Shown here: positions 27,914 through 35,613 of the stretch, one piece after another
How positions within the stretch are numbered: position 1 is the first letter of the stretch
How the letters are laid out: each line of letters starts with the position of its first letter
Assembly (NCBI GenBank): GCA_031292665.1
Contig: JARLGR010000183.1
Coordinates: 1 to 50,784, forward strand
Reading direction: 5' to 3'
Origin: Mycobacterium sp.
GTDB taxonomy: Bacteria > Actinomycetota > Actinomycetes > Mycobacteriales > Mycobacteriaceae
Length of the DNA: 50,784 nt
Position numbers and translations under genes: made by a program
The notes under the pieces: generated by a model
Seen by the model: only the letters and a program-made list of their open reading frames with translations
Told to the model about the DNA's origin: nothing
Database searches by the model: none

Positions 27914-28273
27914 ATGACGCAAACTCCTGAATCCAGGGCCTTACCGACCACCGCGACTCGGCAATCCGCGAACGACGATGGCGGCGCGCGTAGCCGCCTA
28001 GGCCAGGTGGCGGCGTGGGTGGTCATAGTCGCTGGCATCGTGTTCGTCGTCGCGGTGATCTTCTTCTCGGGGCTCTTCTTGGGCTGGTCCTCAAGTGCCC
28101 ACTATGGCTGGCACCGGGGTTACTACGGTGGCCGTGACGGTACCTGCCCAATGATAGGATCCGGCGGGATGATGGGACCCGGCGGAATGGTGGGACCGGG
28201 AGGAATGGGTCCAAGTGGACCGATGGGTCCTCAGCAATCGCCTACGACGACACCCACCACGCCGCACCCCTAG
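27914..28273 (+). CDS. Single-pass membrane protein with Met/Gly/His-rich tail
   Basis: 119 residues. A polar N-terminal region of about 35 residues is followed by one membrane segment (VAAWVVIVAGIVFVVAVIFF and on through FLGWSS), then an exposed tail rich in His, Tyr and Gly (HYGWHRGYYGG) and in methionines spaced in MGPGGM-like repeats, ending in Pro/Thr. Such tails bind Cu(I)/Ag(I). It starts at ATG 27914; frames further upstream would pass through the RicR-type box. It resembles no named family I can place, so a copper-binding role rests on composition plus the operator 22 bases upstream. Confidence 0.72.
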   Translation: MTQTPESRALPTTATRQSANDDGGARSRLGQVAAWVVIVAGIVFVVAVIFFSGLFLGWSSSAHYGWHRGYYGGRDGTCPMIGSGGMMGPGGMVGPGGMGPSGPMGPQQSPTTTPTTPHP

Positions 28274-28333
28274 CGCGTAGCAAGCGGAAGGGTTCCTCGA
28301 TCCGACGCTGTATTCGCTGCACCCTCACACCGA

Positions 28334-28345
28334 GGCCTTTAGGCC
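28334..28345. promoter_or_regulatory. GGCCTTTAGGCC palindrome
   Basis: Perfect 5-bp inverted repeat with a TT centre. It lies between the Met-rich gene and the kinase scrap. It could be a DosR-like site (compare the GGGACTWWAGTCCC core) or, with the outer CACCG and CGGTG, a small hairpin ending the 27914 transcript. Nothing else of note is visible in 28274-28527. Confidence 0.3.
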
Positions 28346-28527
28346 CCTCCGGTGATGCCGCTCACTAAAGTGTTCTTCGGCCAGTCGGTGCCATCACCGC
28401 AGGAAGCCGTTCAAAGGCAAGTTAAGAAGAATGCCGCGCTTGATTCGCTGTATCGTGCGAGGCCGTCGGCGCGGGTAATAAGGGTGGCTGTGGGAGTCGA
28501 TGACGGAGCGGAAGTAACCGCAATAGC

Positions 28528-28638
28528 TTGTGCACCGCAACGCCAACCCCTCCAACACGCTGATGACCAGCGACGACTTCACCTACTTGATCGACTTCGG
28601 CGCCGCTTCGACCAGAGTGACCAAACCCGGCGCGTAGG
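28528..28638 (+). pseudogene. Scrap of a Ser/Thr protein kinase catalytic loop
   Basis: The frame reads LVHRNANPSNTLMTSDDFTY and LIDFGAASTRVTKPGA before a stop. It matches the mycobacterial kinase catalytic loop and DFG region (HRDVKPSN...DDFAYLIDFGIA) but the catalytic Asp and Lys are both changed to Asn (HRN-AN), and about 35 residues are all that remain. Neither a P-loop nor an activation segment follows. It is a decayed fragment, not a gene, and no kinase activity is possible. Confidence 0.75.
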
Positions 28639-28646
28639 GTCCCTAT

Positions 28647-28847
28647 ATGAGAAGGGCATTCGTCGTTACATTCGCGGTCGGGTTGATCGTCGCAGTGTTC
28701 GGTCTGATCTGGGCGCTCCAGGGATTCGGAGTGCTTGGTGGTAGCCCGATGAGCAACACCACGACATGGTCCATCATTGGTCCGATCACGGTGCTGATCG
28801 GCATCGTGATTGCGGTATTCAGTTGGCGGAAACTCTCGTCGAAATAG
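28647..28847 (+). CDS. Small two-pass membrane protein
   Basis: 66 residues: a basic start MRRAF, a first membrane segment (VVTFAVGLIVAVFGLIWALQ), a short polar loop (GGSPMSNTTTW) and a second segment (IIGPITVLIGIVIAVFSW), ending RKLSSK. The two-helix hairpin with a positive N- and C-terminus places both ends in the cytoplasm. I do not recognise the family. It starts nine bases after the kinase remnant stop and is convergent with the molybdopterin oxidoreductase, four bases apart. Confidence 0.65.
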   Translation: MRRAFVVTFAVGLIVAVFGLIWALQGFGVLGGSPMSNTTTWSIIGPITVLIGIVIAVFSWRKLSSK

Positions 28848-28851
28848 TGCT

Positions 28852-30399
28852 TCACGACTCCGCCACGGTGAAGTCCACCGTGTGCCAGCCGGTGGCGCCG
28901 TCGGGGACGGGACCAACCTGATCTGCGGTTTGGACAGCCCCGGTGTTGTCGGTGGCGCGCACGGTGATGGTGTGTTTCCCAGGGCTTTTCGCCTGCCAGG
29001 GGAAGCTCCACAACCGCCACGTCTCGTTGGAATAGCTCGCGCCCAGTTCAGCGGGCTGCCACACGCCATCGCCGATGCGGACCTCCACGGCCCGCACGCC
29101 ACGATTTTGTGCCCACGCGACACCGCCAAACACCACGGGTCCCATCGGAACCTTCTGACCACCTGTCGGCACGTCGATCCGCGACTCGGTCTTGATGGGT
29201 GCACGGGGTGCCCAGCCCTGCCGCGTCCAATACGCCTTTGCTCTGTCGAAGCGAGTCAGCTCCATCTCGACGACCCACTTGGTGGCCGACACATACCCGT
29301 AGAGCCCGGGTACTACCAGCCGGGCCGGGTACCCATGGTCGATCGGCAGCGGCTGACCGTTGAGGCCGACCGCCAGGAGCGCGTCGCGGCCATCGGTGAG
29401 CGCTTCAACTGGCGTGCCGGCGGTGAACCCGTCGATCGACGTCGAGAGCATCATATCGGCGTCCGCGTGCACACCGGCCACCGCCAGCAGATCAGCGACC
29501 CGGTAGCCCGTCCAGACGCCCGTCGAAATCAGCTTGCCTCCAACGGGATTCGACACGCAGGTCAGCGTCGTCACCATTTCGACGACGTCGAAGTGGGCGA
29601 GGTCGTCGAAGCTGTAGGTGGCTTCGCGGTCCACCATGCCGTGGATGCGCAGCCGCCAGTCGCCGTGGCTGAGTTGGGGAACACTGAGTGCGGTGTCCAC
29701 CCGGTAAAGGTCGGTGTTGGCGGTGATAAAGCTCGGTAGCGCAACGCCGTTCGGTTGCACATCAGCAGGTATGGGTGGCGCCGATGTGCGGGGTCGGGGA
29801 AGTGTGAAGCTGTTGCGGTCAGCTGCCACCGAATGCACCAACCGCGTGATGACCGCACCCACCACACCACTCACTACTCCGAATCCGAGCAATCCGACCA
29901 TGACCAACCTGCGCCTGCCGGCATCCGGCTGGTCGTGGTCGGCTCTGTCTTCCGGGTCTCCCGGGCCGGGCCAGAACCGACGGGTGAGCCAGCGTAGGGC
30001 CGCCACGCCGCAGGCGGCGCCCGCGACGGTGGGGATCGTGTCGAGTGCTGTCGCACCCTGCCGCGACAGCACTGCGATGCATCCGAGGACGCCCGCCGCG
30101 GCGATCACGGTGCTGCCGAGCGGGCGGCGCTGGGTCTCGAGGCTCCCGGCGATTGCAGCGATCGTAGCGATCACCACGAGCACGACGACGGCCACGAAAA
30201 GTTTGTCCAGAGAGCCCAGGGTCTGAATCGCCCACTCTTTGATGGGCCCCGGTGTCAGGTCGACGACCACTGAGCCGATCGCAGCACGCGCATCGGCCCG
30301 CGCACCGAACGGGATGCCCACCAGCTGGGCTACCCCGAGCGCGACGGACGCGGCGGCGACCCCGGCAATCATCCGCTCATTCGACGGGGCGACAGCCAT
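28852..30399 (-). CDS. Membrane-anchored molybdopterin oxidoreductase (sulfite oxidase fold)
   Basis: 515 residues from ATG 30399 (MAVAPSNERM). Five membrane segments fill about residues 10-190; the rest is the periplasmic-facing oxidoreductase. The molybdenum-ligand cysteine is in TLTCVSNPVGG (about Cys281). The substrate-domain sequences GMVDREATYSFDDLA, PIDHGYPARLVVPGLYG and WVVEMELTRFD follow the sulfite-oxidase (YedY/SuoX) pattern, and a C-terminal immunoglobulin-like dimer domain is present (WSFPWQAKSPG). A TACAGT hexamer seven bases upstream suggests a leaderless mRNA, so the start is reasonable. Similar to Rv0218 in type. Substrate unknown. Confidence 0.88.
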   Translation of the reverse strand: MAVAPSNERMIAGVAAASVALGVAQLVGIPFGARADARAAIGSVVVDLTPGPIKEWAIQTLGSLDKLFVAVVVLVVIATIAAIAGSLETQRRPLGSTVIAAAGVLGCIAVLSRQGATALDTIPTVAGAACGVAALRWLTRRFWPGPGDPEDRADHDQPDAGRRRLVMVGLLGFGVVSGVVGAVITRLVHSVAADRNSFTLPRPRTSAPPIPADVQPNGVALPSFITANTDLYRVDTALSVPQLSHGDWRLRIHGMVDREATYSFDDLAHFDVVEMVTTLTCVSNPVGGKLISTGVWTGYRVADLLAVAGVHADADMMLSTSIDGFTAGTPVEALTDGRDALLAVGLNGQPLPIDHGYPARLVVPGLYGYVSATKWVVEMELTRFDRAKAYWTRQGWAPRAPIKTESRIDVPTGGQKVPMGPVVFGGVAWAQNRGVRAVEVRIGDGVWQPAELGASYSNETWRLWSFPWQAKSPGKHTITVRATDNTGAVQTADQVGPVPDGATGWHTVDFTVAES

Positions 30400-30980
<581 letters not shown>

Positions 30981-31820
30981 TCAGGAGGCGGTGGATTCCA
31001 TTTCACGTAGGCGCTTGAGCGCTGGTCTTATAACTCGCATCGACAACGATGGCGAGAGCCGCTCTAGGTACCACCATGCCTTCCACCACGCTGGCACCAC
31101 AATGATCGCCTTTCCGCGTAACACGGCGCGAAGGGCGCGCTCGGCGAAGATTTCGGGTGCCATGGGCCGCAATTGCTCCCAGAATTTGAGCATTGACTCG
31201 TCGCTGAGGCCGTTGTTCCGCCCGTACTTACCGCCAGCGAGGATCGGGGTCCGAATCACGCCCGGACAAAGCACCGACACTTGCACGCCGTGGCGCTCGG
31301 CCTCGATCCGCAACGTTTTCGAGATCGCGACGACGGCGTGTTTGGTGGCGGTGTAGCTCCCCTGGCCCGCAGTGGTGACAAGACCGGCCATCGAGGCTGT
31401 GTTCACGATGTGTCCGGAGTGCTGCCGGATCATGATCGGATACACCGCTTGGATGCCGTGTGCCACACCGCGCAGGTTCACGTCGAAGACGTCATTCCAG
31501 TCATCAAGCGTGTAGGAGTCGATCTCACCGCCGACCCCAATGCCGGCATTGTTGAAGAGGTAGTCGATCCGCCCGGATTGCTGCACCGCCTCGGCGACGG
31601 CGCGCTCAAACGATGAGTAATTGCGCACATCGAGCTCGATCGCGTGTGCCTTTGCCCCACCACTGTTGAGGCGTTGAGCCAGCTCCTGCGCCGGGCCGAT
31701 CTGACGATCGGCGATCCAGACCTCGGCGCCCTCCTCGACCAACTTGGTCGTCAACGCGGCGCCGATGCCGGACGCCCCGCCGGTAACGAATGCGACCTTG
31801 CCCGACACGCTCGACGCCAT
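30981..31820 (-). CDS. Short-chain dehydrogenase/reductase
   Basis: 279 residues, classical SDR. Cofactor loop VTGGASGIGAAL near residues 12-23, NNAGIGVGGE, structural HIVNTASMAGLV with the catalytic serine, and the active pair SYTATKHAVVAISK (Tyr, Lys). The residues after the second strand (ADRQIG) favour NAD(H), since the acidic Asp there binds the ribose. A C-terminal extension of about 40 residues (PAWWKAWWYLERLSPSLSMR) is unusual in soluble SDRs and suggests membrane or lipid contact, as in some mycobacterial lipid-metabolism SDRs. Substrate unknown. It is the last gene before the second 13E12 half. Confidence 0.9.
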   Translation of the reverse strand: MASSVSGKVAFVTGGASGIGAALTTKLVEEGAEVWIADRQIGPAQELAQRLNSGGAKAHAIELDVRNYSSFERAVAEAVQQSGRIDYLFNNAGIGVGGEIDSYTLDDWNDVFDVNLRGVAHGIQAVYPIMIRQHSGHIVNTASMAGLVTTAGQGSYTATKHAVVAISKTLRIEAERHGVQVSVLCPGVIRTPILAGGKYGRNNGLSDESMLKFWEQLRPMAPEIFAERALRAVLRGKAIIVVPAWWKAWWYLERLSPSLSMRVIRPALKRLREMESTAS

Positions 31821-31928
31821 TGCGGAAGGATAATCGCTCGCCTTCGCAAGCAGAAGAGATGCTGTCAGCGAGGTCGTCGACGACGGTCTAGGCAGTCATA
31901 GTTGAAATGTAGTTTGGCAATCCGGTGT

Positions 31929-32157
31929 CATCATTTGGTGAAGACGTTCTGGGGCTGGACCGACAAGCAACTGGCTGACGGGACGCTGATCCTGACCTCC
32001 CCGGCCGGGTGCACCTATGTCACCACCCCGGGCAGCGCAAATCAATACCGAACGCAGGCAGAATCATCAGGCCCGCGCCGCGCGGACAACCGAACGCCCG
32101 ACCTACACCGGACCCGCCCCGCCGCACACCGACGACGACGACCCACCGCCGTTGTGA
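31929..32157 (+). pseudogene. 13E12-family HNH protein, 3' part of split gene
   Basis: The frame starts [20 protein letters not shown] and continues [17 protein letters not shown], the conserved stretch just after the HNH core in 13E12 proteins; it then shifts frame and finishes as [16 protein letters not shown] before TGA at 32155-32157, a typical C-terminus of the family. It begins at exactly the point where the 5' fragment at 25480-25822 breaks off, on the same strand, so the two pieces fit one gene. It has no start codon of its own and at least one frameshift. Confidence 0.85.
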
Positions 32158-32194
32158 GTGGCATGAAGACCCCGGGACCGGGTAGCCCGTGGCC

Positions 32195-32997
32195 ATGGAC
32201 ATCACCGTCACCTTCATCGGTAACGCCACCACGTTGATTTCCGCGGGTTGGCTGACGTTGTTGACGGACCCGAACTTCCTGCACCGGGGGCAGCGTGCCT
32301 ACCTCGGTTACGGGCTGGTGTCCAAGCGGCTCAAGGACCCGGCGCTGCGCATCGACCAACTCCCGCCGATCGATGCCGTCGTGCTGTCGCACATGCACGG
32401 CGACCACTGGGACCGGGTGGCGCAGCGGGGACTCGACCATGGACTCCCGATCGTCACGACGCCCGACGCGGCCAAGCGGCTCCATCGCGCGGCTTCGCCC
32501 GCGCCCGCGGTCTGTCGACATGGCAACACCACACGATCTCCGAAAGCGGCACGAACGTCACCATCACGTCGCTGCCCGGGCGCCACGCACCGATCGGGAT
32601 CCATCGGCTGCTGCCGCCGGTGATGGGCACCATGCTGGAGTTCGCTTCCGGGGACTCACCGCGGGCGCAGGCTCTATGTCTCCGGGACACCCTGCTCATC
32701 GAAGAGCTCAACGAGATCCCCGAGCGTTTCGACTCGATCGACGCCGGGGTGCTACACCTCGGCGGTACCCGGCTGCCGGCCGGGCGGCGGCTTCCGTTCG
32801 GCCTGACGGTAACTATGGACGGCCGTCAGGGCGCAGAACTCGTGGCGATGCTCAGGCTGCCGAAGATAATCCCCGTCTATTTCGACGACTACGGCGTCTT
32901 TGCGTCGCCGTTGGACGATTTCACGCGAGAAATGCAATGCCGCGGCATGGCCGACCTAATCGTCGAGGTCCAACGCGGCGCCTCGGTGACCGTGTGA
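32195..32997 (+). pseudogene. Metallo-beta-lactamase-fold hydrolase, frameshifted
   Basis: The beginning [20 protein letters not shown], then the metal-binding VVLSHMHGDHWDRVAQ, is typical of the UlaG/YtnP-like MBL superfamily. At about 32485-32500 the sense moves into another frame (GFARARGLSTWQHHTISE); near 32670-32690 the conserved RLYVSGDT appears only in yet another frame, with one G missing, before returning to DTLLIEELNEIPERFDSIDA. The rest runs to LPKIIPVYFDDYGVFASPLDD and a normal end. Three disruptions make an inactive gene. Sequencing error is less likely given the several different shifts in one gene. Confidence 0.8.
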
Positions 32998-33231
32998 CCC
33001 GCCGGGTGCCCTAAAAAGGCCCTACGACCATTTCTGTCGGGACCAAGGCCTCGTGATCGAAAACTCATGGCTGACTAGCGTCACAGGTATATCGTTCGTC
33101 ACATCCGGTACAAAAGGGGATAAGGTCCGGGCTGCACGGGAGAGGCGTCGATGCACAATGTTCCAGGGTTCGTCGCGGCCTAGTCGACGTAATTTTCCAA
33201 TGGCGTTACCCGCGCAGGGAGGGTAAGAATC

Positions 33232-34380
33232 ATGGATTTGTTCGCGCCTCCCGAGATCATTTCGGCGCTGATCCACACCGGGCCCGGAGCGGGCTCGCTG
33301 ATCGAGGCCTCCGGCGCGTGGCAGCAGGTGGCCGTGGAGTTGGAGAACTCCGTTGCCGTCTACGCGTCGGCGTTGTCGGGACTGATTGAAACGTGGAGCG
33401 GTCCGTCCGCAATGGCGATGGTCCAGTCGGTGCAGCCCTATCTCATCTGGTTGCGCACCACCGCGCAGCAGTCGCAGCAGATGGGCGCCTCGGCAGAGGC
33501 CGCGGCGACGGCATTGAGCTCCGTTCGTGCGGCAGTGGTCACCCCCGCGCAGGTCACCGCCAATCGGACACGGCTGGCGCAGTTGCTGGCCACCAACCGG
33601 TTCGGTAGCAATACGGCGGCGATCGCCGAAACGGAAGCCGAGTACCAGACGATGTGGACGAACAACGCAGCGGCGATGACTAGCTATCAGGCGGCCTCGG
33701 CGCAAGCCACCGCGCTGCCACAGTTCTCTTCACCGCTGACGATCGCCAATCCGGCCGGGGCGGCCGCTCAGGCCAGCACGGTGCCCGCGGCCACCTCGTC
33801 CAACAGTGCCGCCTCGCTCTCCTCGATCTTGTCGTCGCTGATCGGTTCCAACTCCGGAGATCTGGTCACCAATGGCTGGTTCCAGCTGGGCAACACCTGG
33901 GGCAACCAGTTCCTCTCGTCCGGGTTTCCCATCAACCTGCTCGGCGTGGAGGCGCAGTTGGCGACCGCCCAGGGGGTTCAGTCCGTGGGTGGCGAAGTCG
34001 GCCAGGGCCTGGCGGAGGGAGAGGCCGCGCTGGGCGCATCGGAGGCCGAAGTCGCCAGTGCGGTCAGGGCCGCCGGATCGGCCACGGCACCGACGGCCGC
34101 GCTGGGCGTGGGTGTCACGGTGGGCAAGCTGACCGCCCCGCCCGCTGTGGTGGGGCTGTTGCCGGCTGCGCAATCGCCGGTGCAACTCGCCTCGTCGGTG
34201 TCGCCGCTACCTGCCGGGAACTCCGCGATGCCGATGATGCCGATGATGCCGATGATGGTGCCGCCGCCGATCTCTGCGGGCAGTGGCTGGCGCAAGAGGA
34301 AGCAGCAGAACGTCGAAGACCTCGAGTGCGGTGCGGAGCTCCCGAAAAAAGTGGTGCAAAGGCCCCCAAGCGGGGGATGA
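33232..34380 (+). CDS. PPE family protein (first of pair)
   Basis: 382 residues. The N-terminal PPE domain, about 175 residues, starts MDLFAPPEIISALIHTGPGA, with the PPE triplet near residue 6, the WSGPSAMAM hairpin and the AEYQTMWTNNAAAMTSYQ helix that ends the domain. The C-terminal part is Ala/Ser/Gly-rich, with small repeats (MPMMPMMPMM), and ends GWRKRKQQNVEDLECGAELP, then KKVVQRPPSGG. GGGAGG lies shortly before the ATG (33218-33223). PPE proteins are exported by type VII secretion, usually as a heterodimer with PE, but no PE or ESX gene is nearby. Confidence 0.92.
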   Translation: MDLFAPPEIISALIHTGPGAGSLIEASGAWQQVAVELENSVAVYASALSGLIETWSGPSAMAMVQSVQPYLIWLRTTAQQSQQMGASAEAAATALSSVRAAVVTPAQVTANRTRLAQLLATNRFGSNTAAIAETEAEYQTMWTNNAAAMTSYQAASAQATALPQFSSPLTIANPAGAAAQASTVPAATSSNSAASLSSILSSLIGSNSGDLVTNGWFQLGNTWGNQFLSSGFPINLLGVEAQLATAQGVQSVGGEVGQGLAEGEAALGASEAEVASAVRAAGSATAPTAALGVGVTVGKLTAPPAVVGLLPAAQSPVQLASSVSPLPAGNSAMPMMPMMPMMVPPPISAGSGWRKRKQQNVEDLECGAELPKKVVQRPPSGG

Positions 34381-34494
34381 GGGCCGACGATGGTGCCCCA
34401 CAACAGCGGACGCAGCAGTAGGACACCGAGAATTTTCGCGGGGTCCGACGCGCCGCGATCGTCCTACCCGGGCCGTTCTTCGGGGTAAGCCGTG

Positions 34495-35613
34495 ATGGAT
34501 TTTGGCATGCTGCCGCCCGAGATCACCTCGGCGCTGATTCACTCCGGGCCCGGTGCGGGGTCGCTGATCGGGGCTTCGGCCGTTTGGCAGCAACTGAGCA
34601 TCGAGCTTGAGGAATCCGCTGGCAGCTATTCCTCGGTGTTGTCGTCACTGACCGCGGACTGGCGCGGTCCGTCCTCGATGGCGATGGCGAAAGCCGTCGA
34701 ACCCTACCTCGCCTGGCTGAGTGCCACCGCGCAGCAGTGCGAGGTGGTCGGTTCCTCGGTGCGGGCGGTCGCAGCGGCGTTCGAGCTGACTCATTTCACG
34801 GTTGTGCCTCCCGCAGCGGTCAGCGCCAACCGGACGCGGTTGGCGTGGCTGCTGGCCACCAACTTTTTCGGGATCAACCTGCCGGCGATCGCCGAAACCG
34901 AGGCCGAATACGTAGCCATGTGGATAAACAACTCGGCGGCGATGTATCGCTATGCGGCAACGTCGGCGAGCGCCATTGTGTCGCAGCAATTTTCGCCGCC
35001 GCCCGTGATCGTGGATCCGATGGGGCTGGCAACGCAGGCAAATCTGGTGCCCGCCGCCGCCCAATCTCAGGCGGCCTCGATCCTGTCGCAGCTCCAAGCC
35101 TTCAACCCCACCACAGGTTGGTTCGGCCTTGCGGACACGTGGGCAAACCAGACGATCGCCGCGGGCGGATATCCGGTGAACATCATCGGTGTCTTGGCGC
35201 AATTGGCGACCGCCAAGGGGTTCGAGTCGCTGGGCGGTGACGTCGGAGCGGGGTTGGCGGAAGGCGAGGCCAGCTTGGCGGCGGCGGAGGCGCGATTCGC
35301 CAGCGCCCTCGGCGCGGCCGGATGGGCGGAAGCACCTACCGCGGAGGTGGGTGTTGGAGTCATGGTCGGCAAGCTGGTTGCGCCGCCCGGTGTGGTGGGA
35401 CTGTTCCCGACGGAGTCACCCGTGCAACTCGCCTCGGCGGTGGCGTCGCTTCCTTCGGAAACGCCCCCGTGGCTTGGGATGCCGATGACCCCGATGGGGG
35501 TGCCGCCGGCCGCGGCGGGCAACCGGCGGCGCGAGGGGCGGGACTACGACAACATCGAGTACGGCTCGGAGCTGTTGGGCACGGTGATGCAACGACCGCC
35601 CTCAGCGGGATAG
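34495..35613 (+). CDS. PPE family protein (second of pair)
   Basis: 372 residues from ATG 34495 (MDFGMLPPEITSALIHSGPG; the GTG three bases earlier is possible). It is a diverged copy of the preceding PPE protein: same PPE start, WRGPSSMAMAKAVEPYLAWL, AEYVAMWINNSAAMYRYAAT, and the same C-terminal finish DYDNIEYGSELLGTVMQRPP, then SAG. 114 bases separate the two genes and no PE partner exists. The coding end overlaps the 3' end of the opposing ATPase by 12 bases. Secretion through an ESX system is inferred from the family. Confidence 0.92.
   Translation: MDFGMLPPEITSALIHSGPGAGSLIGASAVWQQLSIELEESAGSYSSVLSSLTADWRGPSSMAMAKAVEPYLAWLSATAQQCEVVGSSVRAVAAAFELTHFTVVPPAAVSANRTRLAWLLATNFFGINLPAIAETEAEYVAMWINNSAAMYRYAATSASAIVSQQFSPPPVIVDPMGLATQANLVPAAAQSQAASILSQLQAFNPTTGWFGLADTWANQTIAAGGYPVNIIGVLAQLATAKGFESLGGDVGAGLAEGEASLAAAEARFASALGAAGWAEAPTAEVGVGVMVGKLVAPPGVVGLFPTESPVQLASAVASLPSETPPWLGMPMTPMGVPPAAAGNRRREGRDYDNIEYGSELLGTVMQRPPSAG

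Noticed and set aside
28352..28744. 130-codon frame after the Met-rich gene
   Set aside because: Composition is not protein-like and the kinase-like sequence lies in another frame of the same DNA.
34366..34381. CCCCCAAGCGGGGG at the end of the first PPE gene as another copy of the 52-bp repeat
   Set aside because: Only the short palindromic centre is similar and it codes for the PPE C-terminus; the rest of the repeat is absent.
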